DNA from: Taenia hydatigena
Lineage: Eukaryota > Platyhelminthes > Cestoda > Cyclophyllidea > Taeniidae
Direction: 5' to 3'
Assembly (NCBI GenBank): GCA_036345935.2
Contig: JADWOT020000009.1
Location: 9,257,381 to 9,321,380, forward strand
Length of the DNA stretch: 64,000 bases
Shown one piece after another: positions 50,666 to 64,000 of this stretch; the stretch's first letter is position 1, and every line of letters begins with the position of its first letter. The position numbers and the translations under genes were made by a program. The notes under the pieces were generated by a model, which was given only the letters and a program-made list of their open reading frames with translations, made no database searches and was not told where the DNA came from.

Positions 50666-53600
50666 ACGTGTCTGTGGTCGTTGCACCGTACATTATTTGT
50701 CTAATCACTCCTGGTTCGGTATTCGCAAGAGTTTAGAAGCGACCTGCATATCTTCCGACACTGAAAACAGCGGAACCTTTTCTAGTCTCTTCTGCAGATA
50801 AAGGAAATGCAATTTTTTTAGTAAGGATGCATTGACTGAGTAAATGTTAGCATTTAGGCGGAAGTCCGAGAAATTTAAAAATAAATATTTGAACTGTTCC
50901 AATTAATTGGCAATCCCCATGTAAGACTGAGCTTCGAAGCGCATAATTTCTTGTGTATCGGAATGACTGTCAAGGGGAAGAGTTGACGATGCGGATGCGG
51001 ATCAAGCCGAATACACTTCTGCTAATAATAGCCAAACAATTAACTGAGGAGAATCAAATGACCTAATCCCACATAATTTGGACACATAGGGAAGATCTGA
51101 GATGAGAAGTAGCTTTACATGCTTCACTTCATTAGCCCTACCCTGACCTGTTTCAAGTGGCATCATGTAATGTTGCTTAAGCATGCACAAAAGCCAAAAC
51201 AGTTCATCACTTGGTCCCATCATCTTTTTCGTAGTGTTCTAAATCCATCTCAGGGAATGTAGTGCAGACTGATTACAGCCGCTCATAATTAAAAGACGCG
51301 TCTATTAACGGGCGTTGTTTCTAGTGGATAATTAGCGTTCATGAGGGAAGCAAAGCTATTTTAGCGTATCGAGTGCGCTAGGGCAGAAAACAGAACCCCA
51401 AAATGAACAACCGAAGGAATATGACTAGCAGTGCGAACAAACTAAATCAACTCAAACGAGCGCATATTCCGCCCTAGTGGTGAAAGCAAAAGCGGACCCC
51501 TTCGAAAAGGACAGCTACTCTGAATGATAGCTTAAAAACACATGTCCGGGGTGCGTGAATCTATGATGTCCCATAACAAAAGCAATGAAGATGACGTTGG
51601 ACCCTGCCAACTAACGTATTCTTCTGTAATCCTATCAATAACCGATGCGAAAGACATTAGCCGTGAACCACTCGGAATGCTTCGTTACAGTGATGTCTGT
51701 AGGAAAATGTCAGCCAAGTGAGCACAAGATACCATTTACAACTCTGCTAGCTGGGTACAAATTTGATTGAGTAACACTGCAATATAAACAAATTGGCAAG
51801 GAGGAATTGAGCGAAGCGCTGGTCCAAGAAACTGTTTTAACCCCTGTGCTTCGTTAAAAGCCTCTGGTTTTGGCCGGTGTTCTCTAGACCAGTGACGGAA
51901 ATACAAGGTGGCCCGCACATTCTCTCTTCTCGCAATGAAGTTCACAAATAAGACAGAACTACAGATCTAGTGTAATCACCAAGAAGGAGCGGTGACATTG
52001 CAGTCAAATGTTCTCTTAGTTGCTCACAAACTCAATGATGGTTGGCTGGTGGGTGTTTACTCACAGCGCCTTCTACACTGCGGTCACCACGGTGGGAAGT
52101 TGACCAGCGGGATCGACGAAAACGACGCCTAAAAGCAGAGTAGGGCTGCGTGGCATTTAGAACATTTTTACAATCTTTGATTTAAGCTTGCGAGTATTTT
52201 CGTCAAACTGCCCTCGTTCGCGATCAGGGTAGGCTCAGGAACTAAAATAACAAGGATGCGTAACAACAGGTTAAGCACTCTTATCAATCGAGGAAAAAGA
52301 TTTATTCATCCTTGATTTCAAAGCATTGGATATAAGGTTCAGCAACGTGATATTATAGTGGAACCTCGGCCTAGCCTACCTTTTAGTTCGTAACCAGAGA
52401 TAAGCACCAGCGGTAGCAGTAGAGGGGTTTTGTTATTCCTACACTTCGCTATATGGGACTACATGGCCACCTCTTAGGGCATAATTTCCACAAAACCTAC
52501 TCCTAGAGATTCCCATCCGATACCGACTAACTTAAAGCAGCGGCAGCAATAAACTACTTAGCCGGAGATATGGTCAGTCCAGTAAAAAATAAATGTTTAG
52601 TACCAGAGTCGGTCAACCCCACTTTGCGCCGTTCTGAGTGAATTTTTAAAACAGCCTTATTTGCAAATCGCTAAACCGATTTCCTCGCAACGAGTCTTCC
52701 TGTACATCCATGCTGGCAAGCTTAAACCTCACTTTAAGTAAATTAACAAATCTACCACCTGAGAAAAAATGCCTGAAAGGCATGGTAGTCCAGCACGCAA
52801 ATCTGGCATCATGATGTTAAGGTTCTCGCAACATTCCACTTTTAATTTTACAACAAATTCCAAATTCTGACAGTTGTACACTCCGCATTAAATGAAGCAG
52901 AAGAGAGTACTTAAACAGAAGATGTAATAACACTGTAGCACCTGTGAACTGGCTCTACCATGGAAAGGACAAAAAAAACGAAGGACAGATTTGCAGATCA
53001 GAATCCTGGTAATTTACCATCTGCTTATGAGCAACCAATTCAGTTAGTCAGTCCGGAACGAACACAAAATGCTCCTCGGCCTTTTTGTCGTGATTCGAGC
53101 GGAGTTTTGTGGAAGAGTTAACGATAATAGAGTCCACCCGTTAGGCTACGCTCCTGTCCGTTAACAAGCGTTCCTCATTCTTGCTCGCTTCCTCTCTGCG
53201 GAAAGCTGTTCATATTCAAACGTCCAACTTGAATTGGACCATAGTGTACATCGCACAACTTTTCACCACATCGGTACAAGCAGTAGTCATGGTATGTTAG
53301 GTGGCTTGAAATGGAGGCAATGAAGTCCTCCACTATCGCGCTTCTCCTGGCATGCGAAGCTTCTATTGTCACTTTTTTATCCCCACACGGCTTAACAAGT
53401 AGCTGTTTTTACTCTCATATTCTCAATGCGTAGGGTTCAATTTTTAACAAAATAAACTTCCTTGCACCTCTGGATAAACCATAAAGTTGAACCTTCGATG
53501 ACCTAAATTGTAGTTATAAATGCTAAAGTTGAATTGGTGGCAGCAATTTAACAAAGTTCGTTTCCTGCGAGACAAAACGCTCCACTTTCTCTGTCTGTAC

Positions 53601-56326
53601 TACTCTTTTCGCTTTGAAGGCAGATTTGTTCATGGATTTTTAGCGAACCTGAAGACGCTTTCCAGTTTTAATACGTAAAAGGCACGCCCAAATCTAAGGG
53701 ACACTTACTCTCATGGTCCAGTCAAGGCGATAATGGAAATAGTTTACTTCCTGTCGTATGCTCAGTCGTATTTTTTACCAATACAAGTCTGTGTAGCGGT
53801 TCAAGATACTTATATGTTCACTGCTAAAAGAGCTATTTCAACTATCGCAAGTAGGAGAATCGCCACTTCAGTGATGGTGGTTCAGTGATTGGCGAATTCG
53901 AGTGGATGCATTGGTCCTGATCAGAGGGACATGCTTGTCTCGCTAGCTTTCTAGGATCAATTTTCAATGGGTCTATATATAAACGTTGCGCACATGACTG
54001 GATAAGCTAATTTCTTTAACTAGTAAAAATAAATGAGTGAGAAAAACCACTTTTAGGCAAAAGCATTCTTTCGATTTCTGCCTTTTGAGTAGCAATGGAA
54101 CTGAGTGCTCCTGCGCAGCCAATTCTACCGCCAAGCTATAGTTTTGTGTCTTAATAGCCCGGAGCCGAAGATTCCCGTGTTTCCGACGGTAGAGATGGCT
54201 TGAGATTCTTCAAGGTGTGGGATTTTGTGCTAAGACTCACTACTGTTACTTCTCCCTTAGGTCATACTACTACCAAACTGTCAACGAAGATTATAAGTGA
54301 AGCCCATATAGCAGTGCCTTAAATACTGCTTCAATCACACAGGATTTTCTCCATCTACATAAATATGGCAAGACGAAAAATTGAACGTACTCTGCTGTCA
54401 AAGTGAGAACTCACCAATCGAAGCACTTAGGTGGTAGAAGTTTTACACATTGTTCCGACGGCATGCACATATAGAAGGCACGAAGGAGGAGTTCTAGCGG
54501 GCTTTTGATACGATGGCCTTGGACTCTCCGCAACCTCACTTCTGCCTCATCAACGCAAGCAAAAACGATGGTGGTGACTACCTTGGTCCGACAGCTGGTT
54601 CCCCCTTTAGTACCCTTTGCCACCATCACCGATTACACTACACCTTGGCGAGTCATTGTCTAAAAACGTATTCCCTCCTCTCTAAGTCACCAGCTTATCC
54701 TAAATGTTCTCGGATGCGTCAGAACTAGTCGTCAATGTATTGCCAAGTTGGGAACGTAGCCTATTAGACCGATACCGCTTTTCTGCAAACTGTGTTTATT
54801 GCGAAACTCAGTCGGTTCATTCGAAATTTTTTTCAGGCTGTAAAACGCAATAATTCAAAGTCATTATCAGTGATACGTTAAAGATGGTCGTAGTGCTTTC
54901 TTTGCAATGCAAATTACACCACTTTTTTTAAGTCAAGGGGTAATATGCTGGTAAGTGCTACCTGAGAAGCCGCATGAAACAATCACTCGGCTTGTTACTA
55001 CTGGCTCTCACTGTGCAGTAAGCATCGAGACCTCGAGCTCATTTGAGCTGCAAAACACCTGCGACCTACACCTTAACTCCTGATTGACCCAGTTCCCAGC
55101 ACTCAATTTTAGATCAGCATCTATCAATATTTTTCATCCATGGTCTGGCTTCTTTCCTACTTGTTTCAACATCAACAAATGATCATCCCCAATGGTGATT
55201 TTGGTGGATGTTGCCTTCTCACCGCTTAGTTGCAAGTAGAATTAGTGATGTAGGCATTCTGGTAGTGGTCATCGTGTACAGCCAGTTCGAGGGATGCAAT
55301 TATGCGATTGAATGCACTTGGAGTCGTCCAGGGCGTACTACAACCCTGTGTTTGTGTTTATGCGACGTGGTTTCATCACGTTGCCTGCCACAGCATTCAA
55401 GTTATTGCTGTTCTGTCGACATTTTTATTTTGCATTCATGCATGAAGGCGCAAATCGCATGAAGAACCGCCTGTGGTTCTCATATTTGCAAATCACGTGA
55501 TAAGGTGGGCCTCTACATGCGCGTGTTTATGGAGATAAGTGAATTGTCCACGCTACTTCCCGTCTGTAGCATTACCAATCAAATATCACTGCTGTTTGTT
55601 GCACTCCATTATGAATGGAGCAAGCTGCCGCGGCACCGCTTCGTAGTCATTGTTGACAGTCAGTATTTGCTTGGTCCATTACAGTGCCTGCTCTGCCTCA
55701 AAAATATTGAACCTTCGTTACATGAAACGCCAAACAGTGTGCGTATGGTTTCGTTGCCGTCTTCTGCAAGTTAGTTACTGTCATGGGTGGTGGCACTCAC
55801 TCTGGATGATCAAATAAATATCAAAACGATTGCATTATCCACTACACGATGACAGTGTGCATTGTTACGGCCTTACAGAAGTGGAATTCGAGCCCCGATA
55901 TTACGCGCCTTTTAACACTGGCTACTTTTGATCATGCAACGCTGTCGAATTTGGCTTCCTCGTGCCTCATCAGAGCGTTAAAGCCTTAACTGCTCCTCTT
56001 CGCATAGTTGGAGGTCGATCCATCCACTCATTTTTGGCAAAAGAAGATGAGTGTACTTGGTCATCTCATTGACGTTAAAATTTTAGAACTGTGACAATCT
56101 ATGTTAAGTTTTGCCTTTATGATAAGCTGAGTCAGAAAAAAACAAAAAGTGCACTGGCAGGTGTGAAAGCTGTCAAACGTCATCGTCACTCTATTCCTGC
56201 ATTATCCCACTGATACGCACTCTTTGCGGCCAGGTACATAAAACTCGTTAAAAGTTTGATGCTGCTCTTAAAAATTTACGAATTTAAAAATTTATAAGTT
56301 TGCCTTTGGGAGGTGATCAACATTAG
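50666..56326. other. Noncoding or intronic stretch
   Basis: If the exon at 45391 belongs to the gene at 56327, this lies in its intron. At 54411-54728 both strands are open with some coding-like bias, and at 55208-55774 three overlapping plus frames (62-89 codons) occur. None shows a domain or a clean exon boundary. Confidence 0.4.
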
Positions 56327-59300
56327 CAAACAACCACTCGATTTCCGTTTGCCCCGTGAAATGTGGAGCAAGAAACGGCTCAGCCAACGATGCCTGCAGT
56401 GAAAACGCCTTCTCAGTAATCGAAGCCGTGATTGGTGAGTCGGGACCTTGCCCTCTGCGTGGTTATTATCACACCAAGCATCAATGGCACTTATTCTCTC
56501 CTCTAAATCCGCTTACGTTTGTTTCTATTGCCCATTAAACCACCCTTGATTACTTCTAAACAATTCCTGCGTGCCTGCTTACAAATACAACTGAGTTTCG
56601 TTCTTCACACTCCACTCTATTTGTCTTCTCCCTGTCCATGACTTTGCGCAATCAGTGAGGCCATGGGCGATATGCAGACCGACAATGCCGGCACAAATAT
56701 GATTTCCTTTCCCCCACAGTTCCGTCTTAACTCGTTGCTTCATGACCTCAAGGGTTAAGGGACCTTGTACAGCTCCACCGCATTTATTTGGCGCGTTTAG
56801 AGTTGGACGAGAACAGGAATTTATTTCTCAAATGATTTCTTTTCCCCATCCCAAATTCGGGTGGTTCTGTGCTAATTTGATCTACAAGCGCTGTATCTTG
56901 ACCACTCTTGAGTAAAATTGAGTCTGATAGCTGTGGTGGGTTTTTTGTTTCGCCCAAAGAAGACTAATTATTAAGTATAAATCTAAATCTCTTAGCTGAG
57001 ATGGAAATGACATTTTTTTTACAAGCATTAACAAATATTTATGCATGCATGTCCTTGCGTGGTTTCGTTCATTCCAGCATAAGTGATTTTTATTCACACT
57101 TCTGTTTTCATGTCGTCGAAGAGGCGGTTCTGTAGAACCTCATCTTAGAGACCACAAACATTGCAATCTCAGCCTCTTATCAGAAATATTTCGCATCAAG
57201 GCATGAATGAAAGACCACAACCATTTTAAAGTGGTTAGCCCGATTTGTGAGACCTGAGTCGTCCAACAAGCACCCTTTGAGGCAATCCTACCACATTGGA
57301 ATGTGTTATCTGCTTCGTACGTCGAGGCTACGCTTAAGACGAGTAATTTAATTGAGCATCTTAATTCCTTGCATTGGCATCATCATGAAAATGACTAAAT
57401 AGAAACCTCTGTCCACTACAATTCGCTGATTCGGCTTAACTTTATAACCTCTTCTCCGCTTTGCCTATTTTCTCTTTTCCTATCTTTTTTACACCAAAGT
57501 CATGATTATGCAGGTGAATGCGTGACCACGATGGAAGAGAGGGGATAAACGGTAGGTTAGCGCTGAGAAATACGATGATCTTACTCATCCTACGCAGTGG
57601 TGTACTTGTGGCTCAGTGAGAATTTGTACATGTATTTTCCGTAGTCGATTCTCTCATGCGACATATGGTATGGATGGGGTGATAGGCCGTCTCTCGCTCT
57701 CTCTTCCCCTTTCCCTAAAAGCTCGCTCCATTCTTCCATCCGTCAGTCGATCTTATCCCATCTCTCCCTACCTCGCTTCCCATTCCTTTTGCACGGACGC
57801 TGCACTGTCCTTTTTGAAGGAAAGACCGGAAGCTGTTTAGCTCTCTATGAAAGTCTAACTAATGTGTTTTTTAAAAGGTCTGATCTCACAAATTAGTCGA
57901 CCCAAATATGGACTGAAAAGTGCATGACAGTATTCTTAATAACGCTTGCATTGTCGTCACGCCAAGAAGCATCAAGCGTGACATCATCTAGGCGTTGTAT
58001 TCTAGGCCAAAATTCACGTCTGGCACTGCTCAGTAGTAGAAAAACAAGCTGATAGCGTTGCAGTGGAAGCGGATGGGGGTGGTTAGGATGATAGCTTTGT
58101 TTGCCGTCAGCCCTTTCACCTAATCTCCTGTAGGATATGCAGACTTGCGCTTTAGTAAACACAGCGTTCGCTATCATTATCGTCTGTACTACTGTGGAAT
58201 GTCTGTCTTGTTGGTACTTCCTGCGTATCTGCACACATATTGAGTAGTTTTAAGTGCGCCATCTCTGAGGTTAAGGGACAATCCGAGTAAGTCTGTCTTT
58301 GTTTTGCACATATTGCATTAATATTTACAGTGATTCGCTCTTTCTGAAAAACTTAATCCCGTTTTGCCATGCTCATATGATTAACGTCTGTCGCAGTGCA
58401 CTCTTGGAGATGTACTACCTTTCATTTTGTACTCCTCTATATTATCTCTTTTGATTTTTCCTACTTTAAAAGGACGAACTTACGTTGCAGAAAATGCTTT
58501 AATATTGAGAAGTAGTTTTTAGTCTATTTATTTTCGTTTTCATTGAGTAGACCAGGTCTTCTTTTACTCCAACGTGGGTGACTGATAGAATCCAACGCAA
58601 TTTCATGGTCGAAATTGTTGTCTAATCTGTAATACACAAACAAAAATGAAAAATCTTTATCAACCGGGTCTCAAAAAGTCGTTTCTTCCTCGAACAAAAG
58701 AGTGTGTGAGAACCGGTCAATCCTAGTTTACGTGGACGTTCGCTCGTGCTCGGTGAAAATCATCGCCAGAGGTATGAATTTCGTCGCCAGTTTGGTCGTA
58801 GGATGGAAATGATTTGGTGCTGCGCTGGCCTACCGATCAAATACTGGCTGTCTGCCTTTTGTGCATCTATCACGCACAAAGGTTTGCTTTTGTTGCTCAC
58901 CTGCTGCTTTTCATTCTCTATTGTCCCCGCCGCACTGTTGCGTCTTGTCCTATTTTTAAATGGAGGAAAGGTAGTACTTTTATGCGATTATTTAGTGTAC
59001 AATCCAAAAAACGCTTGACCAAGGTGGTGAGTAGAGCCCATCCGAGGGGCCTGTCAGCTTTACCTTCAAGGCGCTTAATGGATGGTTCTTTCGTCTCGGC
59101 CAAACTCCACCTGATGTATATGGTCTAGTTCATCAACTGTGTGACGCTCCCAAAATGTCTATGGTGTGCGCTTCATCAATCCTCGGTGAATTCTTCTTTC
59201 ATGGTTGAAACGTCCTTTGGGAATTGTGATGTTAGCACCTATGAGTGTTTTCTTGTAAGGCGGAAGACAACCTCTTCATCCCCTCAGCTGATGCTGACGT

Positions 59301-62300
59301 ATATTTTGCGGGAAATTTTGGAAACGACCAATGCTCTCTCTGCATTCGCGGTGGCTGCAGTAGCCTACGTTTGGTAAATAGTCCCCCATCAGTTCGTCCT
59401 GTTATAATAAGCGATGTCGCTTATTCCCTACAGAGGCAAAAGTGTTCAAAATGATTTTGCAAATAGGTCTTAGTTCTCCCCTTTCGTCTACTTGTTTGCC
59501 TTTAGATGACACCGTGTTTTATGTTCAATCACACTGTTAACACAGCATCTGTAAGTCCTCTTCCTTTGCAAACACCCGATTTTATTTCGGACTTTCCGTG
59601 ATTGTTCGCAACAGTTTGCCAAGTTGTTCTGCGTTTGATGGATTTCTCTGTGAAGCGGTGTTTTTATCAGTTCACCAAAATCAATTGAGTTCCTAGTTCT
59701 GGTATCAGAGCTTTTATTAATAGATAAGGCAGGCCCTTATCCACATGTTCGAGTTACTCTTATTCTAGCTTGGGTGAATTATCTTTCTTGACGTCTGGAA
59801 GTATGCTTTGTCAGGCAGAGGCGCCATCACTCACGATGTGAGAACGGTTGCCCTATAACTTATCCACTCTCACAATTTTAAGTATTTCAAAGGACGTAGA
59901 AGTCCAATTTGGTGGTGACTTCTGCTGCTGCAGCTGCACAGGCGATGAGGTCTTGGACTGCTTGTGGATGTGTTGGCGTGTGTGTTCGTTTCTTTGGCTA
60001 ACTGTCTCAGCTCGCTCCCAAGTTCATTCTCTTAATTGAAAGAATCCTGCCTGCAAACCTTGCAGCACTTTGTCCTCCAATTCACACACTCAACGACACT
60101 TTTACATTCGCTCTCACGTACGTACGTAAGTGTGTATACCATTTGAATATCTTCCTTACCTCTGTCGAGGGAAATATGATCTGGTAAGTATGCAGATGAC
60201 AACACATTGACGTTTAAATAGCACTTCAATTTACCATCCTCTGGGCAACAGCTTTTTGCATCAATTGTGCGCGAAGCATTGCATTTCCTCTTTCTATATA
60301 CACAACTGGATCCAGATGTTCGGAAGCTGCCAGTACAGAAAATTCAGTCCCACACCTTTTAAATGATACATCTAGGGCATCTTCTTGTCCTTCCTCCTCC
60401 CCATTTACCTACTCTCCCATTTCGCCCTTGTAATGAGTTAAGGCGTTGCTTTATTCTCCACCTCCTCCTTCTGTGCGCAATTTGTTATTCATCGGGCATT
60501 CTTTAAGAAACAGGTGACCTAAGCGTGACCTACTTCCCGGCCTGTATTAGAATAGACTTTCCATTGTACGGATGTGCATATTTAGATGTCATCAGCGACA
60601 GCCCAGATGCGCGCCTGCTTTCCCACCTGTGCAACGTACCCAATGCTCACTAGACCATTTTTCCATACGGTCTGACCTGATGCCATACAACCTCGATTTG
60701 GAAATTCGCAGAGCTATGCGGTCACCAAGTAAGATCGAATTTGGGCGTGGATGTGTGTGAGCGAGTTTCGCTACAAGTACCGTGCACCGCGATGAAGCGA
60801 TATGTCAGACCTTTTTCTACGCAAACACTTCAGACGAAACAGTAGGTAAATATGTACCCTCAGTTCATTTTACAGCTGCCCTTACAGCGGAGTCAAAATG
60901 CGCATCACATTCCCTCCACTCTTGTGTCCTCATGATTAAAAGTCGAAAGGGTTTAAATAATCAATCATGTCTGATTTTGAAATGCAGCACTGCGATGGAG
61001 TTGGAAACTTCACCTGTTAACAACATGCGTCTGCTCACCTGGCACGCGTACAATCATCCGCTCTCTTCCCCCAGTCGTAAGGTCACGAACTGGATGCACT
61101 AATGATCGCTTTATCCCATTTTCACTGCCACTGATTTACTAATGATTGGCAGCACACTTGATTAGAAGTCGCCAAGATCCAAATGCATCGTACAGACGCC
61201 CAGGCGTGTCCAAAATCCAAAGGTTGTTTTACGCTTATGCACGATTTTTTTTACATAAATAGTGAAGTTTGTGGGCAATGGAGATGTGAACCCACTATTA
61301 GCTAAGTTCTCTCCAATTGTGGGCAAAATGGAGAAACCATTCTGACAGGATTTTGTGACAGGCATACTTTTCTCGTGTGTCCGTCAGAAGGGACATTTTG
61401 TCGGCTTTTAGCGCATTCCTCTTTACATCTACTTGGTTACATTTTCGGTGTGTAGGGTTGCAGTTGAATAACAGCACATGCACATCCAAGGGTGGTTCGT
61501 GTGCCTCTTGTTCAAGGTGCCGTTCAGCAAAATTTGTCAGTTTGTTCTGCTCTCTGAAAGCTAACGTCGCTTGTCCTTTCCACGGGTGATTAATTCATGC
61601 AAAACCACTTCTTTTATCTTTTGCATTCTTCCTTCCTTTACTTGATGGAGAAAGCAAAATAGGCTTCCCAGGCCTTGGAATGATGAAGAGTTTTAGAAGA
61701 GTCAGGCGCTTGATGATTATGTTAGTCTTCAACCGAAATCGAGTGGTCGATTCTTCCAAAATGCTGACTTCTTGCCATCGGAGTTGCACTTTCACACCAT
61801 AAGCTTGGTGTTTAACCTTTTCTATTGCAGTCATCTCCAACTTGTTTAAAAGTTGGCAGTGTTTGAGAGATTGCACTGTGTTTGCTGGTTGACTGTGAGA
61901 ATGTGCATTCCAAGGACGAGTGCTATATCTCCTCTGTTGGGCACCACCTAATACACTGAATGAAAAACTGAACGTGCGATAAGCGTCTGAGTCTTAAAGC
62001 ACACTAATACCGTCCAGAGTGTGTTAATCTCTGTGTAATTAAAAGGATGACCATGTTATGGAAGATTGAAGTGTATTTTGATTGGCTTGTAGAGGGTAGG
62101 CCAATGCAAGGCATTTGATTCTGAGATGTTATGCCGATAATGGTTCTTTAGTGAACATCGCTGCTTAAGAAGAGGTATGCCGTAGGTACTCAGTGTCTGA
62201 CAACCGCTTAGTGAATCTGAGACGTGCACCAAACAATTTGGAGGAGATGTCCATTCCACCCATTCGAATATCCACGTGCTCTCTGTCAATCGACAGTTTA

Positions 62301-62454
62301 CGCTTGCCTCGCCCCAGGTAATGAGGATGGCAAGTCTATTGGCACCACTGCTGTTATTGTTGCCTCCGACATGGTGCAGTGCATTGCAGACGCCTCTGTT
62401 GCCACGGGCACCACTTTTGCCAATCTGCACTCCAACGAAAGCAATGACGAATCC
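56327..62454 (+). CDS. Two phase-matched exons of an unidentified gene (partial)
   Basis: Exon 56327-56434 ends ...SVIEAVI plus one base (G) at a consensus GTGAGT donor. Exon 62318-62454 opens with two bases (GT) after a CTTGCCTCGCCCCAG acceptor and ends in phase 0 at GTGAGTAC. The bases join as a glycine codon. The first exon encodes fragments SISVCPVKCGARNGS and ACSENAFSVIEAVIG. The second encodes NEDGKSIGTTAVIVASDMVQ, then CIADASVATGTTFANLHS; its codons are strongly G/C-ending, like actin's. The intron is 5.9 kb and holds repeat R2. I do not recognise the protein; the second exon looks helical and Ala/Thr/Val-rich. The left acceptor (CATTAG) is weak. The gene probably continues past the right edge of the window. 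Confidence 0.5.
58757..59110 (+). repeat. Dispersed repeat family R2, left-part copy
   Basis: Aligns with 45640-45960. The best conserved part is the last 90 nt, ending TTTCGTCTCGGCC. Two overlapping open frames (90 and 104 codons) occur here, but they are not shared intact with the other copy. Confidence 0.55.
59111..62317. other. Intronic sequence of the unidentified plus-strand gene
   Basis: Possible further exons with coding-like bias occur at 59890-59990 and 60586-60635, but their phases do not fit between the two accepted exons, so I leave them uncalled. Confidence 0.35.
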
Positions 62455-62654
62455 GTGAGTACTGTGCCTATTCTATTCTGCTCCTCTGCAGACAGAAGTC
62501 CCTACTGCCATCTAATTGCTGCTTATTGACCTGTCTGCTTTTGTGAACACTTCTGCAATTGGTCAAAAAGACATTCTTCTTTTCGTAATGGTTTCCTTAC
62601 ATGTGTTTTTTATTTAAACTTTTGGCGAGATTATTTGATTAGTTTGATTTGGTT

Positions 62655-63780
62655 AAGTCATATTCTTTGAACTAAAAGCTAGCGTTTGATTTTGGTGGTG
62701 CTGTTGCAGCAATGTTGTAGCACGCCGATTTTTTCGGACATTTCAGACAGAATCATAGTTTGCATGGGTTGATGCAATGCTGGTATCATAAAATAGCATA
62801 AACTTACAGACGAAACTTGTTCCTAATGCTTTCGTCCATTGGACCACGGTCTGCCATTGGCACTGGCTTTTGTTAATGCCAGTGATGGAATGATTGATGG
62901 GGAATGAGTCTAATCTGAAGGCATTCATGGGTGCAGGGTAAAATGCGTCAGACTTTATTAAGTAAACAGCTGGATTACGGCCTAGGAATTGTACGAACCC
63001 GGTTAATATTGTGTCTGGAATGATGTCGATGCCTTTATTAATATGGATTTGTTGCATCGTGGTTGTAAAGTGGTTACTTAGTAATGCAACATCTACAATG
63101 TAAGTTGGCAGTTATTGTTTTAGATTCGCATTTTAAAGTGCCTTAGATAGCTCAATGGCTTTGACGATAAAGCCTTATTCATCGCTTTGGGGAAAGATTG
63201 CTGCTTTTTTACCTTCTAGCCAACTTTTATATTAATTTTTTTCCGGTACGCTGCTATGTGAGTGCCCTGAAAATAGCTGGACGTCTCCTCTTTCCCACTG
63301 CAAGGTGTGAGACCAACTGCCTGCCTTCTTACTTTACGGTGACGTATGTCAACAGCTCTCATTTTTAAATAAGTTTCACATTCCCCTTTTGAATGATAGT
63401 GATGGAAGTCCTTTTAGTCAGGGAACAAGGTCGGACCTGTTTAAGAGCTGATTTTATTTTCAAATCAGGACAGAAAGCCCAATAGCATTGACAACGTGGT
63501 TTACTAAACCAGTAACTAAAGTCCCGCTCCACGATGCGGTTGCATATGTCTAGTGTATGTGAAAGTGCAAAAGTGCGTGCTGGTGTGGCCAATGGTAAGG
63601 ATAGTAGGCATCCAAATGAAACTGGATAAAATGAATAGATGTGGGACAGTTCTACTTCCTCAAGTTAAGCAAAATGGAATCGCTACAGGTTAGCAGCACT
63701 ACCAGCGGTTTTTTAACAGGTACACACGGAAACAGTCATTTTGACAAGTGCACCATGTTCTCTTTATCCCCCTATCACCC
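62655..63780 (+). repeat. Dispersed repeat family R2, right-part copy
   Basis: Aligns in the same orientation with 45990-47080 through several blocks (TTCTTTGAACTAAAAGCTA at the left end; AACTAAAG and the GCACTACCA segment at the right). It lies just downstream of the exon ending at 62454, presumably inside the next intron. Confidence 0.55.
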
Positions 63781-64000
63781 GTGGCCAATCGGTTTTGTTC
63801 CTTTTTTCCAGGACCTTCCGACAGGTGGTTTTGTTCTAAGACTTGTGCACACAACTTTTTTATGTATTCAGTGACTTCTAAATGCCCCTTCGCAGATGCG
63901 TCTGCTGTCCTTCTCCTGACTAGGATAGCGCTGATTATCTGTTTGCACTACTTCCCTCGGTGTTTTCTCCTTCCCAATATGCGTCTGCGCTGTGTCAGTA

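Noticed and set aside
54411..54728. Open frames on both strands with coding-like bias
   Set aside because: Neither strand has exon boundaries or a recognisable domain, and the bias cannot be assigned to a strand.
60586..60635. 50-nt exon-like segment between the two accepted plus-strand exons
   Set aside because: Weak donor (GTACCC), and its phases do not fit between exons 56327-56434 and 62318-62454, which already join in frame.

Overview
This is a gene-sparse stretch of animal nuclear DNA, most likely from a flatworm and probably a tapeworm. The animal origin is certain: there is a spliced 376-residue actin and a spliced Prospero/Prox homeobox gene, with canonical GT-AG introns. The flatworm/tapeworm assignment is an inference from the actin N-terminus, the mix of very short and kilobase-sized introns, the intermediate GC content, and the heavily decayed Ty3/Gypsy and dispersed-repeat content. 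No sequence here is diagnostic of a species.

Layout. 1-5931: no convincing gene. 5932-11828, minus strand: Prospero/Prox transcription factor in five coding exons (728 aa). Its 5' leader probably continues by splicing to about 12.2 kb. 12.2-17.0 kb: mostly noncoding, with a decayed open frame at 14.1 kb and an unexplained 190-codon minus-strand frame at 15.5-16.1 kb. 17059-17226, minus strand: a convincing first coding exon of an unidentified gene carrying an EH1-like repressor motif. 17.8-18.9 kb: decayed coding patches and one copy of a dispersed repeat. 19341-20891, minus strand: two-exon actin gene with TATA box, CCAAT box and a cluster of CArG (SRF) sites upstream.

21-41 kb: mainly noncoding. 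It has a possible small gene at 24.6-24.9 kb next to a palindromic NRF1-type site, two microsatellites, a G-quadruplex-prone tract, two more copies of the dispersed repeat, and a weak 116-aa frame followed by AATAAA signals at 37.4 kb. 41.37-43.10 kb, plus strand: a degenerate Ty3/Gypsy pol relic (RT, RNase H, integrase fragments) broken by stops and frameshifts.

43-64 kb: repeat-rich. A diverged dispersed element occurs at 45.5-47.1, 58.7-59.1 and 62.65-63.8 kb, and there are diverged local duplications at 48.7-50.7 kb. Between them, on the plus strand, are two phase-matched exons (56327-56434 and 62318-62454) of an unrecognised gene that probably runs off the right edge. A more doubtful upstream exon (45391-45537) contains an in-frame TGA.

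Prox and actin are independent genes and nothing suggests a shared pathway. Prox is a neural/cell-fate regulator. Actin is a structural gene whose CArG sites suggest SRF/MEF2-type control. No CRISPR array, operon or bacterial system is present, and I did not find a clearly new biological system. The best leads are the unidentified EH1-motif exon, the plus-strand split gene at the right end, and the dispersed repeat families.
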